From: Paenibacillus faecalis
GTDB taxonomy: Bacteria > Bacillota > Bacilli > Paenibacillales > Paenibacillaceae
Direction of reading: 5' to 3'
NCBI RefSeq assembly: GCF_900289175.1
Contig: NZ_LT985747.1
Span: forward strand, 4,446,276-4,510,275
Length of the DNA: 64,000 nucleotides
Shown: one piece after another, positions 1 to 7,826 of the stretch
How positions within the stretch are numbered: position 1 is the stretch's first letter
How the letters are laid out: every line of letters begins with the position of its first letter
Translations under genes and position numbers: made by a program
The notes under the pieces: generated by a model
What the model was told of the DNA's origin: nothing
Database searches by the model: none
The model's input: only the letters and a program-made list of their open reading frames with translations

Positions 1-98
1 TTTTTAAAGTGCAAGCACCTTAAAAACTCCGCTCGACTTGCATGTATTAGGCACGCCGCCAGCGTTCGTCCTGAGCCAGGATCAAACTCTCCAATAAA
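1..98 (-). rRNA. 16S ribosomal RNA, 5' end (partial)
   Basis: Reading the minus strand, the universal 16S start motif AGAGTTTGATCCTGGCTCAG lies at positions 71-90 and is followed by the standard GACGAACGCTGGCGGC stretch. The mature 5' end is placed at about 98 because Bacillales 16S genes begin TTTAT-GGAGAG, which matches here. Only about the first 98 bases are inside the window; the rest of the operon lies to the left. The gene directly follows bofA, as rrnA does in B. subtilis. Confidence 0.97.
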
Positions 99-254
99 TT
101 GAAAGAGCGATTAGCTCATTATAGAAAAACTGACGAGAATTTTACTTCTCTATGATCTTGCTAATGCAAGATCGGTTTAACTCACTCGTTGTTCAGTTTT
201 CAAAGATCAATACTACTTTTTTCGTCTTCGCCATATCTCAGCGGCGACCTTTAT

Positions 255-284
255 AATATATCATAGTATCTTATTTCCGGTCAA
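255..284 (-). promoter_or_regulatory. rRNA operon promoter, proximal (P2)
   Basis: On the minus strand TTGACC (279-284) and TATATT (255-260) are separated by 18 bases, a sigma-A type layout. It lies about 150 bases upstream of the 16S 5' end. The conserved rRNA leader stretch TTTGAAAACTGAAC follows further downstream at about 185-205. Assignment as P2 is inference from position. Confidence 0.7.
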
Positions 285-364
285 GAGTTTTTTTAAATCT
301 TTTTCAATCAATTTCTCTCAACCATCTCTTTTTTTCAATCACCCTATTCAAACGGGCGAAGAAT

Positions 365-394
365 AATATATCATGGATAACCATATGGCGTCAA
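365..394 (-). promoter_or_regulatory. rRNA operon promoter, distal (P1)
   Basis: On the minus strand TTGACG (389-394) and TATATT (365-370) are separated by 18 bases. Spacing and -10 hexamer are identical to the second promoter 110 bases downstream. The pair fits the tandem promoter arrangement usual for Bacillales rRNA operons. Confidence 0.7.
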
Positions 395-397
395 CCA

Positions 398-661
398 CTA
401 TATTAAAATTAATTTCAGACCGAGCAGCAGTCCAACACCTGGAGCACCAAGAACCATCACCGTGCCTATCGTCATAGGGTTAAGCGGAATATAGGTGTCA
501 GCCGAAAAACCCGAAAAATTGACTATGTAAATCACTATTGCTGAAAGTACCAAGTGAGCACCAAAAGCAGTAAGCCAACTCAGGCCCAACTTCTTTTTAA
601 AAACAATAATCACAAGCAGCAGAAGTGATATGAACAGGACTCCAGCTACTATGAATTTCAT
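398..661 (-). CDS. bofA: Pro-sigma-K processing inhibitor BofA
   Basis: A small, almost entirely hydrophobic protein of 87 residues with about three predicted membrane segments and the family's C-terminal glycine-rich hydrophobic stretch (GVGLLLGLKLILI). BofA holds the SpoIVFB protease inactive together with SpoIVFA in the outer forespore membrane, so delaying sigma-K activation until the forespore signal arrives. The start at 661 is preferred over the ATG two codons earlier because GGAGGG ends six bases before it, while it directly abuts the upstream ATG. Gene order recR-yaaL-bofA-rrn matches B. subtilis. Identification rests on topology, length and synteny. Confidence 0.9.
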   Translation of the reverse strand: MKFIVAGVLFISLLLLVIIVFKKKLGLSWLTAFGAHLVLSAIVIYIVNFSGFSADTYIPLNPMTIGTVMVLGAPGVGLLLGLKLILI

Positions 662-708
662 GGCCATCCCTCCGATTTAGGTGATCTGCGTCGTGATTCA
701 TGCTACTG

Positions 709-999
709 TTATTCCCCGTTTTGCCGTTTTCTTATTTCTTCACGCATATGATTACTGTTCAACTTCAACTCTTTGGCTTGTTTCAGATTCATCTGATATT
801 TCCGCTCAGCAGCCTCTAACACGTAAATCGCATAATCAATCTGGTCTTGTCCGATAGCTTCCTGAAACATTAGATGCGCTCGTTCCCATTCCATCTGAGA
901 TTTCTGTACATCCAAAAATACATTCCACATTTTTTCTTGATCTTCAGCGGTGATCGCTGGTTCCTGGTCGGCCTTCGCAGACTTATTCCACCAAATCAT
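709..999 (-). CDS. yaaL: DUF2508 family protein, YaaL-like
   Basis: A 96-residue, highly charged, helical protein with no membrane segment or signal peptide. It sits between recR and bofA, the position of yaaL in B. subtilis, and has the same size and helical, Lys/Glu/Gln-rich character as that family. The molecular role of the family is not established. A GGGAGG ribosome site precedes the ATG. The gap of 50 bases to bofA suggests these two are transcribed together after the terminator that follows recR. Confidence 0.8.
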   Translation of the reverse strand: MIWWNKSAKADQEPAITAEDQEKMWNVFLDVQKSQMEWERAHLMFQEAIGQDQIDYAIYVLEAAERKYQMNLKQAKELKLNSNHMREEIRKRQNGE

Positions 1000-1088
1000 A
1001 TGAATCTTCCTCCCATATATGTATTACCGGAGCATTTACGAAAACACTGCCTGTAACATACATATCAAGAGAAGGACAAACTTAGAAC

Positions 1089-1122
1089 AAAAAAAGGAGC
1101 CCCAAGGACTCCTTTTACTTCT
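1089..1122 (-). terminator. Rho-independent terminator after recR
   Basis: On the minus strand the hairpin AAAAGGAG-tccttgggg-CTCCTTTT is followed by a T run. It lies 35-68 bases past the recR stop codon and probably ends the dnaX-ebfC-recR transcript. Confidence 0.85.
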
Positions 1123-1156
1123 AATCAATTCATTTAATATGTGCAAAAACCTTCAA

Positions 1157-1753
1157 TTAAAGCTCTCTTCGGCCTTCTAAGGCCTTGGACAGCGTCACTT
1201 CATCCGCATACTCCAGATCCCCGCCTACCGGCAAACCATGAGCTATACGAGTAACTCTGATTTCGAAGGGGCGAACCAGCCGTGAAATGTACATTGCGGT
1301 GGCTTCGCCTTCAATATTCGGATTAGTTGCTAAAATAAGTTCCTTTACCCGTTCGTCGCTAAGCCGGGTAAGCAGCTCTTTCAGCCGGATTTCTTCAGGG
1401 CCAATCCCCTCCATTGGAGAGATGGCTCCATGGAGTACGTGATAGTACCCATCAAACTCCTTGGTGCGTTCCATCGCCACAAGATCCTTGGCATCTTGAA
1501 CCACACAAATGACCGATGAATCCCGGGTTTTATCCTGACAAATACGGCAAGGATCGGTATCGGTAATATTACAGCAAACCGAGCAGTAATGAAGATTGCG
1601 TTTTACACTGACCAGCGCTTTGGCAAAATCAATGACGTCATCTTCCTCCATATTAAGGACATGAAAAGCCAGGCGGGCAGCCGTTTTCGGCCCCACACCC
1701 GGCAATCTTGTAAATGCATCGATCAGCTTCGCGATCGGTTCGGGATAGTACAA
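1157..1753 (-). CDS. recR: Recombination mediator protein RecR
   Basis: This 198-residue protein has the full RecR layout: an N-terminal helix-hairpin-helix (LPGVGPKTAARLAFH, residues 17-31), a four-cysteine zinc finger (C57, C60, C69, C72), and a Toprim domain (about 80-175) with the NPNIEGEAT motif. RecR acts with RecF and RecO to load RecA on gapped single-stranded DNA during recombinational repair. The start is a TTG with AAGGAG ten bases upstream. It lies 27 bases downstream of ebfC and is probably in one operon with dnaX and ebfC, the universal arrangement in Bacillales. Confidence 0.98.
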   Translation of the reverse strand: MYYPEPIAKLIDAFTRLPGVGPKTAARLAFHVLNMEEDDVIDFAKALVSVKRNLHYCSVCCNITDTDPCRICQDKTRDSSVICVVQDAKDLVAMERTKEFDGYYHVLHGAISPMEGIGPEEIRLKELLTRLSDERVKELILATNPNIEGEATAMYISRLVRPFEIRVTRIAHGLPVGGDLEYADEVTLSKALEGRREL

Positions 1754-1780
1754 GTCTAAACTACTCCTTCTGCCTCTAAA

Positions 1781-2092
1781 TTAGAACAAGCCAGGAATTT
1801 TCATACCGCCCGTAAATTTGCCCATATCGGCGTTGGCAAGTTCCTCAGCTTTTGCAAGTGCATCATTGACTGCCGTCATAACGAGGTCCTGCAGCATTTC
1901 AACATCGTCCGGATCTACAGCCTCAGGCTTGATGTTAATAGCCTGCACTTGTTTGTGACCGTTGACTTGAACGGTAACTACCCCTCCGCCCGAAGTCCCT
2001 TCAACTGTTTTAGTGCCAAGCTCTTCTTGAGCCTTTAGCATTTGCTCTTGCATTTTTTTAACTTGCTTCATCATTTGGTTCATATTATTCAT
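1781..2092 (-). CDS. ebfC: YbaB/EbfC nucleoid-associated protein
   Basis: A 103-residue protein with the family's Met/Lys/Gln-rich N-terminal helix (MNNMNQMMKQVKKMQEQM), a central beta region containing SGGGVVTVQVNG, and a C-terminal helix. YbaB/EbfC proteins form dimers that bind DNA and coat the nucleoid. B. subtilis YaaK is the equivalent between dnaX and recR. Ribosome site AAAGGAGAG precedes the ATG. The gap to dnaX is 38 bases, consistent with one transcript. Confidence 0.96.
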   Translation of the reverse strand: MNNMNQMMKQVKKMQEQMLKAQEELGTKTVEGTSGGGVVTVQVNGHKQVQAINIKPEAVDPDDVEMLQDLVMTAVNDALAKAEELANADMGKFTGGMKIPGLF

Positions 2093-2130
2093 AAGTTTAT
2101 CTCTCCTTTGTGGAATGCACGAAAAACGTG

Positions 2131-3858
2131 CTAGTCTTTTATGACAACGAGGTCTTCACCAAATAATTGGATCGCCTCATCAATCCATGGCTTCTCCCCG
2201 CCAGCTGCTTCAGCTTCTTCGTGCTCAAGCTTCAATTCCTCCGCCTGAGGCTTGCCAGCCCCTTCAATCGCTTCATTCCAGTCCCGAAGCATCATGGTCA
2301 CCAGTCGGTAAGGACTACCGAGCTGAGATTCCAGCACTCCCTCGATCACTTGCTTATTGGCAGGCTTCTCGGTTGTTTCGCGGTGGATATTATTTTTGAA
2401 AGCAACTAAAACATTATCTTCCCATACGGATACAGGTTCTCCATCCATAAACCAGGCATGAACGGTGATCTTTTCCTCTTTCACGCTTTGAAGGATTTGG
2501 CCCCACTGCCGCTGTACATTTAAAAATGCCTCATCGTTTCTCGACGCCACATACCGGTCCATATGCTGTGGCTTCCTAGCGGTTGATGCAATTTGAGGGG
2601 CAGGGGTCCGGGGAGCTGGTTTCGTATCACGACCTGCTGCAGGCACACCTTTTTGCAAAATACGCTCTAGTTTTTTCTCAAGCGAAGCTACCTGCTGTCG
2701 CAAACGGTTAAGCTCACCTGCATCGGCGGCCTTTCCCGCTGAAACTTCCTGTCCAGACATATCGCCGGCTTTTTGCGGTATTCCGCACAGCTTAAGCAAA
2801 GCCACTTCAAACAATGTTTGTGGCTGCGAAGCATACTTCATATCGCTCTGGTAACGATTAAGTGTATCGATCATCCGGAACAACTCTTCTTTGGAAAAAG
2901 CCTCCGCCATCTCCTTGAAGTCAGCAGGATTCAGTACGCGATCGGTTAATTTGTCGGCTTCCGGAACCATTTTGATCATAAGTAAATCACGGAAGTAATA
3001 CAGCAGGTTTTCCATGCATTTATCCGCACTTTTGCCTTCTTGCATAAATTGCTCCACAATCTGAAGCACCAGCCCCGCATCTGCCTGCTTAATCGCGGTA
3101 GCCAAGCGGCCAAACTGCTCGGAAGGGATGCCCCCTGTCATGTCCAAGACCTGTTGATAGGACACTTTGCCTCCCGTAAAGGAAGCAATTTGGTCTAAAA
3201 TGCTTAACGCATCACGCATTCCACCATCAGACAACCGTGAAATATACTGTAAAGCAGCTGGCTCGGCGGCAATTCCTTCCTCTGAGCATATTCGCTCCAA
3301 ACGCTCACTCTGCTCTTCCAGGGAAACCCTTCGAAAATCAAAACGCTGACAACGTGATATGATCGTAGCCGGCAATTTATGCGGCTCGGTAGTAGCTAGT
3401 ATAAACATCACATGTGCCGGTGGTTCTTCCAGCGTCTTCAGCAATGCATTAAACGCCTCCGTAGTCAGCATGTGTACTTCATCAATGATGTAAACTTTAC
3501 GCCGCACCTCAGTAGGTACGTACTTCACTTTTTCCCGTAAATCGCGGATTTCCTCAACGCCGCGGTTAGATGCCGCGTCAATCTCCTGAACGTCCATAAC
3601 AGCACCGGTCGTAATTCTCCGGCATGCTTCACATTCATTGCATGGCTCCTCAGCCGGCCCATTCTCACAGTTCACGGCTTTAGCCAAAATTTTAGCAGCA
3701 CTGGTCTTGCCTGTACCACGCGGACCGCTGAACAGGTATGCATGAGAGACTCGCTGCTCGCGGATCGCGTTCTGCAAGGTCTGGATGATATGCCGTTGAC
3801 CTACCATATCCTGAAAAGACTGAGGCCGCCAAGCACGATATAACGCAATATGTTCCAC
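2131..3858 (-). CDS. dnaX: DNA polymerase III subunit gamma/tau
   Basis: A 575-residue clamp-loader ATPase. Visible features are Walker A GPRGTGKT (residues 45-52), a zinc module with C64, C73, C76 and C79, Walker B VYIIDEVHM (122-130), sensor 1 LATTEPHKLP, and the arginine-finger motif ISRCQRF. Domain III ends near residue 365, followed by a charged linker and a C-terminal tau-type domain. The protein builds the beta-clamp loader and ties the polymerase to the helicase. The start is GTG with a GAGGG ribosome site. A six-adenine run at codons 395-396 lies where other bacteria frameshift to make gamma, but it is not a canonical slippery heptamer. Confidence 0.98.
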   Translation of the reverse strand: MEHIALYRAWRPQSFQDMVGQRHIIQTLQNAIREQRVSHAYLFSGPRGTGKTSAAKILAKAVNCENGPAEEPCNECEACRRITTGAVMDVQEIDAASNRGVEEIRDLREKVKYVPTEVRRKVYIIDEVHMLTTEAFNALLKTLEEPPAHVMFILATTEPHKLPATIISRCQRFDFRRVSLEEQSERLERICSEEGIAAEPAALQYISRLSDGGMRDALSILDQIASFTGGKVSYQQVLDMTGGIPSEQFGRLATAIKQADAGLVLQIVEQFMQEGKSADKCMENLLYYFRDLLMIKMVPEADKLTDRVLNPADFKEMAEAFSKEELFRMIDTLNRYQSDMKYASQPQTLFEVALLKLCGIPQKAGDMSGQEVSAGKAADAGELNRLRQQVASLEKKLERILQKGVPAAGRDTKPAPRTPAPQIASTARKPQHMDRYVASRNDEAFLNVQRQWGQILQSVKEEKITVHAWFMDGEPVSVWEDNVLVAFKNNIHRETTEKPANKQVIEGVLESQLGSPYRLVTMMLRDWNEAIEGAGKPQAEELKLEHEEAEAAGGEKPWIDEAIQLFGEDLVVIKD

Positions 3859-4199
3859 TCTGCTTACCCTCTTTCAACAACTTCCACTTTTGCAACTAAG
3901 AACCGCTTTTCCAGATATAAGTTAACATAACACTCAACAGTTCGCCATTCCCTTATATCTAAGGTGAAAGCAGCCTCATCGCTTATGACTGACCATGCTT
4001 TCGCTGTCACGCAAAAAGCTAAGATTCAAGTATCGTCATTCGTCATTTACTTGCTTCGATTTCAAAACAAGCTTCCCCATCACCTAATGGATTAGGAACC
4101 ATACATCAAAAAAAGCTTTTCTTATTATACTACATTCTATACTAATTTCCCCAGCCCAGCAAAACGTTTACGCTGAAAAAATCAGGGACCTTTATTCAT
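3859..4199. other. Intergenic region between SRP RNA and dnaX
   Basis: About 340 bases with no credible reading frame. On the minus strand a TATAAT lies at about 4127-4132, but no good -35 box stands at the usual distance, so it is only a weak dnaX promoter candidate. No riboswitch or repeat is evident. Confidence 0.5.
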
Positions 4200-4235
4200 G
4201 AAAAAAAGCACCCCTGTCCAAAGTGGAAGAGATGC
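4200..4235 (-). terminator. Terminator of the SRP RNA gene
   Basis: On the minus strand an imperfect hairpin with arms AGCATCTCTTCCA and TGGACAGGGGTGCT is followed by a run of seven T. It starts about 17 bases after the predicted RNA 3' end. Confidence 0.85.
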
Positions 4236-4250
4236 TTGTTTACTCTTATG

Positions 4251-4523
4251 TATACCGTGCACCCGTTATTGATAATTGTGATCCGAGCGGCAACCCTGAG
4301 CAACAACTCGGGCTAGGCACCCCTCCGGCACAAAAGCGGGCCTGCTTATGGCTGCTTCCTTCCGGACCTGACCAGGTTCACAGGTGCTCATTGCGGAGGA
4401 CCCAGCCGTCAACATCGAGCGCAGGGACCAGCCTCACATCAACAATACCTCTAACAGGAATTCAACCTCGCTACAGCGGATTGCGAGTTACAGGGCACCG
4501 CTACCTCCCCGTCTAGCACGGCG
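4251..4523 (-). ncRNA. ffs: Signal recognition particle RNA (large, with Alu domain)
   Basis: The minus strand carries the conserved SRP RNA core GGTCAGGTCCGGAAGGAAGC (apical loop that binds Ffh) and the 5' Alu-domain sequence GGGGAGGTAGCGGTGCCCTG. The 5' end GCCGTGC pairs with the 3' end GCACGGT, giving a molecule of about 270 nt, the size of Bacillus scRNA. It acts as the scaffold for co-translational targeting of membrane proteins. Position upstream of dnaX matches B. subtilis scr; tadA, which normally precedes it, is 52 kb away here. Confidence 0.96.
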
Positions 4524-4529
4524 AAATTA

Positions 4530-4558
4530 AGTATATCGTATATATGTCCAAAATGCAA
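4530..4558 (-). promoter_or_regulatory. SRP RNA promoter
   Basis: On the minus strand TTGCAT (4553-4558) and TATACT (4530-4535) are exactly 17 bases apart. The -10 box ends seven bases before the predicted RNA 5' end, which fixes the start of the gene. Confidence 0.8.
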
Positions 4559-4649
4559 CCAAGGGAAGAACTTGGCGAGCGTTCCAGAAGCATCGGTCAG
4601 CGGCCAATAACGATAAAAACTTTTAAAATAATTTTTATGGGTTAAAAAC

Positions 4650-4682
4650 AAAAAACCCCTCGCGCTATAACGAAGGGTCTGA
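4650..4682 (-). terminator. Terminator after rpmE
   Basis: Minus-strand hairpin ACCCTTCG-ttatag-CGCGAGGGGT followed by TTTTTTGTTTTT, starting a few bases past the rpmE stop codon. Confidence 0.85.
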
Positions 4683-4685
4683 TGA

Positions 4686-4883
4686 TTACATACCATATTT
4701 CTTTTTAAATCTATCGACACGGCCACCGGCATCCACAAACTTCTGCTTCCCAGTGAAGAACGGATGGCAGTTGGAGCAGATCTCTACGCGAAGGTCCGGC
4801 TTTACGGAACCTGTTTCAAACGTGTTACCGCACGCGCAAGTTACCGTGGTAACATGATATTTCGGTTGAATATCTTGTTTCAT
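4686..4883 (-). CDS. rpmE: 50S ribosomal protein L31, zinc-binding form
   Basis: The 65-residue protein begins MKQDIQPKYH and carries four cysteines in CxC...CxxC spacing (C16, C18, C36, C39), marking the zinc-containing primary form of L31 rather than the zinc-free YtiA type. It ends with the usual RVDRFKKKYG. The start at 4883 has GAGGTG seven to eight bases upstream and matches the family start; an upstream in-frame ATG would add 19 unrelated residues. In B. subtilis rpmE also lies next to rho. Zinc-replete conditions should favour this paralogue. Confidence 0.97.
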   Translation of the reverse strand: MKQDIQPKYHVTTVTCACGNTFETGSVKPDLRVEICSNCHPFFTGKQKFVDAGGRVDRFKKKYGM

Positions 4884-5032
4884 TAGACTTTCACCTCTTT
4901 CCGCCCTGAGCCTCATGCGGACCCAGAGTAAAATGGACACATAAAAAAATATATCACGGGGACATTAAATGTGCAATAGTCCACCGAAAAACAGCATCAG
5001 AAACTTATATCCATTTGATCATACTCGCGAAA

Positions 5033-6313
5033 TCATCTGGAAATAGACGGTTTCTTCTTAGGCCGTCTCATCTCAAGTGGCGGTACATGTGTATAAGATC
5101 CAATAACGACATCCGGCAATTCTGCCTGAAAAATCTCGATCATCTGCTTCATACCGACAATTTCGCCTTGCGCAGGTGGAATCAGCTCAAGATAGCTCTC
5201 CGGATCAATATTCAAATTTCGAAGCTGAATCAGTCGAAGACCTGTACGGCGAGCGAACTCGATCATCGCCTCAACCTCTTCCTCGCGATCCGTAACACCC
5301 GGGAAGATTAAGTAGTTAATGGAAGTGTACACACCCTGATCTGTTGCGTAACGCAGCGATTTCTCGACGTTGCCTAGGTTATAGCCCCGCGGTTTGTAAT
5401 ATGCATTGTAATGATCATCAAGCGCGCTGATCGTGCTGACACGCATTAGATCAAGCCCGGCGTCCACAATACCGCGGATATGATCGGTTAATCCTGCATT
5501 AGTATTAATATTGATGTACCCCATATCGGTAATCGAACGAACTTCACGTATGGCTTCAATGATGATCTTCGCTTGGGTAGAAGGCTCGCCTTCACAGCCT
5601 TGCCCGAAGCTGATGATCGACTCGGGTGTCTTTAAATGCTCCAGCATAATTTGCACCAATTCATCCGTTCGCGGACGAAAGTTCATTCGGGTCTGGGGAG
5701 ATACAAAGCCGCTGTCATCCGGTTGTTCTGAAATACATCCGAAACACCCGGCATTACAAGAATAAGACACCGGAACAGCGCCTTCCCAGCGGTTCAAAAA
5801 CGTATTGGATGCCGTCAGACATTCATAGCTAAGCGCGCAGTGGGAAAGATGTTCATAAAGCCGATTCTCGGGATATTTTTCGGTTAATTTCTTAACGCCA
5901 AGCTCCAGCTCTTTTAGATCACAATTAACAGGATTCCACTTTTCTGGATCATCCGTTAAACGGGCTGCTGTATAGAAACCTCCATCCTTCCATACAACAG
6001 CACTATATCCGAACAACGGAAGCTTATACTCTTTATCCGTCTTTACATACCCAGGAAGACACAGACGTGTATAGCCTTGAGGCAAAAGAGCACCTACAGC
6101 TGTTCCGTTACCCGGCAGTGCCGACATCTCACCCGTTTCCGGATTCATGCCGATTGCACGAGTGTTTGGCAATGCCACCAAAGTAGCGCCTTCCGGCATC
6201 GGAATCAATTCATCCTCCAATATTTCAACGATCATATCCCCGCTTCGGGCAAGCCCAAACAGCTCGGAATGATCATAGACATTACCTTGCTCATCTGCAT
6301 AAACCAAATACAT
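5033..6313 (-). CDS. Radical SAM protein of unknown substrate
   Basis: A 426-residue protein with a cluster-binding motif CNAGCFGC (CX3CX2C, residues about 186-193) in the middle of the chain, preceded by about 180 residues with no recognised domain. The SAM-binding glycine-rich segment ISFGQGCEGEPS follows. The CX3CX2C triad and the GQGCEGEP motif place it in the radical SAM superfamily; the reaction is not predictable. It lies 36 bases downstream of rho on the same strand, so may be cotranscribed. The start has AGGAG seven bases upstream. I do not recognise a characterised relative; the SPASM-type extra cysteine cluster is not obvious at the C-terminus. Confidence 0.85.
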   Translation of the reverse strand: MYLVYADEQGNVYDHSELFGLARSGDMIVEILEDELIPMPEGATLVALPNTRAIGMNPETGEMSALPGNGTAVGALLPQGYTRLCLPGYVKTDKEYKLPLFGYSAVVWKDGGFYTAARLTDDPEKWNPVNCDLKELELGVKKLTEKYPENRLYEHLSHCALSYECLTASNTFLNRWEGAVPVSYSCNAGCFGCISEQPDDSGFVSPQTRMNFRPRTDELVQIMLEHLKTPESIISFGQGCEGEPSTQAKIIIEAIREVRSITDMGYININTNAGLTDHIRGIVDAGLDLMRVSTISALDDHYNAYYKPRGYNLGNVEKSLRYATDQGVYTSINYLIFPGVTDREEEVEAMIEFARRTGLRLIQLRNLNIDPESYLELIPPAQGEIVGMKQMIEIFQAELPDVVIGSYTHVPPLEMRRPKKKPSISR

Positions 6314-6349
6314 GTCGTTCTCCTATTCTACGGTTAGTTCTTAAACATT

Positions 6350-7681
6350 TCAGCTTTGTGTAGCTGAAGCTGTCGAAGTTCGCGCGGAGCGTCTGGCTGG
6401 CTGACTTGATGCTGACGAACCGTTGGTGCTATTCCCACCGTTCACATCGAACGAAGCAAGGAACTCGGCGTTGGTCTTGCAATCACGCATTTTTTTAAGG
6501 AATCCTTCTACAAAATCAGCAGAGTCATTCATACTTTTACGGATCGCCCATATAGTGTCCAATTCTTCCTTATTTAAAAGCACTTCTTCACGCCGCGTGC
6601 CAGACCGCCGAATGTCGATCGCCGGGAAAATACGTCGTTCTGCAAATCTGCGATCCAGATGCAACTCCATGTTACCGGTTCCTTTGAACTCCTCATAGAT
6701 GATATCGTCCATTCTCGAACCTGTGTCAACCAACGCTGTTGCCAAGATCGTCAGGCTACCGCCTTCCTCCACATTCCGTGCTGAACCAAAAAAGCGCTTT
6801 GGTCGATGAAATGCTGCAGGGTCTATACCACCGCTAAGCGTTCTTCCAGAAGGCGGGATGACCAAGTTATATGCCCGTGCCAACCGTGTAATACTGTCCA
6901 GCAAGATGACAACATCCTTTTTATGCTCAACCAACCTTAATGCGCGCTCCAAAACCAGTTCCGCAACCTTGATATGGTTCTCTGGCAACTCATCGAATGT
7001 CGATGCAACCACTTCACCTTTTACAGAGCGCTGCATATCGGTTACTTCTTCAGGGCGTTCATCAATGAGCAGTACAAACAGGTCAATTTCGGGATAATTG
7101 GTTGAGATACTGTTGGCAATTTCTTTCAGGAGGAGCGTTTTTCCCGCTTTTGGCGGAGCTACAATCAAGCCGCGCTGCCCCATACCTACAGGAGCAAGCA
7201 AGTCCATAATTCGGGTAGACAACTGATTAGGGGATGTTTCTAACACTAATTTATCTTGCGGATAAAGAGGAGTCAGGGCCGGGAAATGCAAGCGTTCCGC
7301 TGCATTCGCAGGATTCTCACCGTTTACGGCATTCACCTGCAACAAACCGAAATACCGCTCATTCTCTTTAGGAGCTCTGCACTTACCAGAGACCAGATCT
7401 CCTGTTCTCAAATCAAACTTACGTATTTGAGATGCAGAAATATAGATGTCTTCGGTGCTAGGGAGATAATTAATCGGTCTCAAAAAGCCATATCCCTCCG
7501 GCAATACCTCAAGCACACCTTCCATGAACATCAGGCCGCTCTGCTCTGCCTGTGCTCGAAGGATAGCAAATATCAATTCTTTTTTCTTCAAGTGACCATA
7601 ATACGGTATTTGGTATTTTTTAGCCAACTTATACAAATCCGTTAGCTTCATACCTTCCAAATCGGCAATTTGTAAGTCCAT
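6350..7681 (-). CDS. rho: Transcription termination factor Rho
   Basis: A 443-residue hexameric RNA-dependent helicase. N-terminal Rho helix-turn-helix (residues 1-45), cold-shock RNA-binding domain with GYGFLR (about 64-69), Walker A APPKAGKT, Walker B VILLDSITRLARAYN with the Q-loop downstream, and the R-loop/C-terminal arginine region are all present. The last 30 residues are a low-complexity Ser/Thr/Asn/Arg tail not needed for the core fold. The gene lies between murA and rpmE as in B. subtilis. An AGGTGG ribosome site precedes the ATG. Confidence 0.98.
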   Translation of the reverse strand: MDLQIADLEGMKLTDLYKLAKKYQIPYYGHLKKKELIFAILRAQAEQSGLMFMEGVLEVLPEGYGFLRPINYLPSTEDIYISASQIRKFDLRTGDLVSGKCRAPKENERYFGLLQVNAVNGENPANAAERLHFPALTPLYPQDKLVLETSPNQLSTRIMDLLAPVGMGQRGLIVAPPKAGKTLLLKEIANSISTNYPEIDLFVLLIDERPEEVTDMQRSVKGEVVASTFDELPENHIKVAELVLERALRLVEHKKDVVILLDSITRLARAYNLVIPPSGRTLSGGIDPAAFHRPKRFFGSARNVEEGGSLTILATALVDTGSRMDDIIYEEFKGTGNMELHLDRRFAERRIFPAIDIRRSGTRREEVLLNKEELDTIWAIRKSMNDSADFVEGFLKKMRDCKTNAEFLASFDVNGGNSTNGSSASSQPARRSARTSTASATQS

Positions 7682-7826
7682 TCAAAAACCACCTATTCAA
7701 TTTTAATTCTGGATCAGGCTTTTCAGCCGTTTAAATATAAGTCTATAAATCTATGATTGCATCACTAGTTTAGGATTACCCAATTCAGAGGGGGATATGC
7801 AGTACCCCCATGAATTTTGCCTGGGC

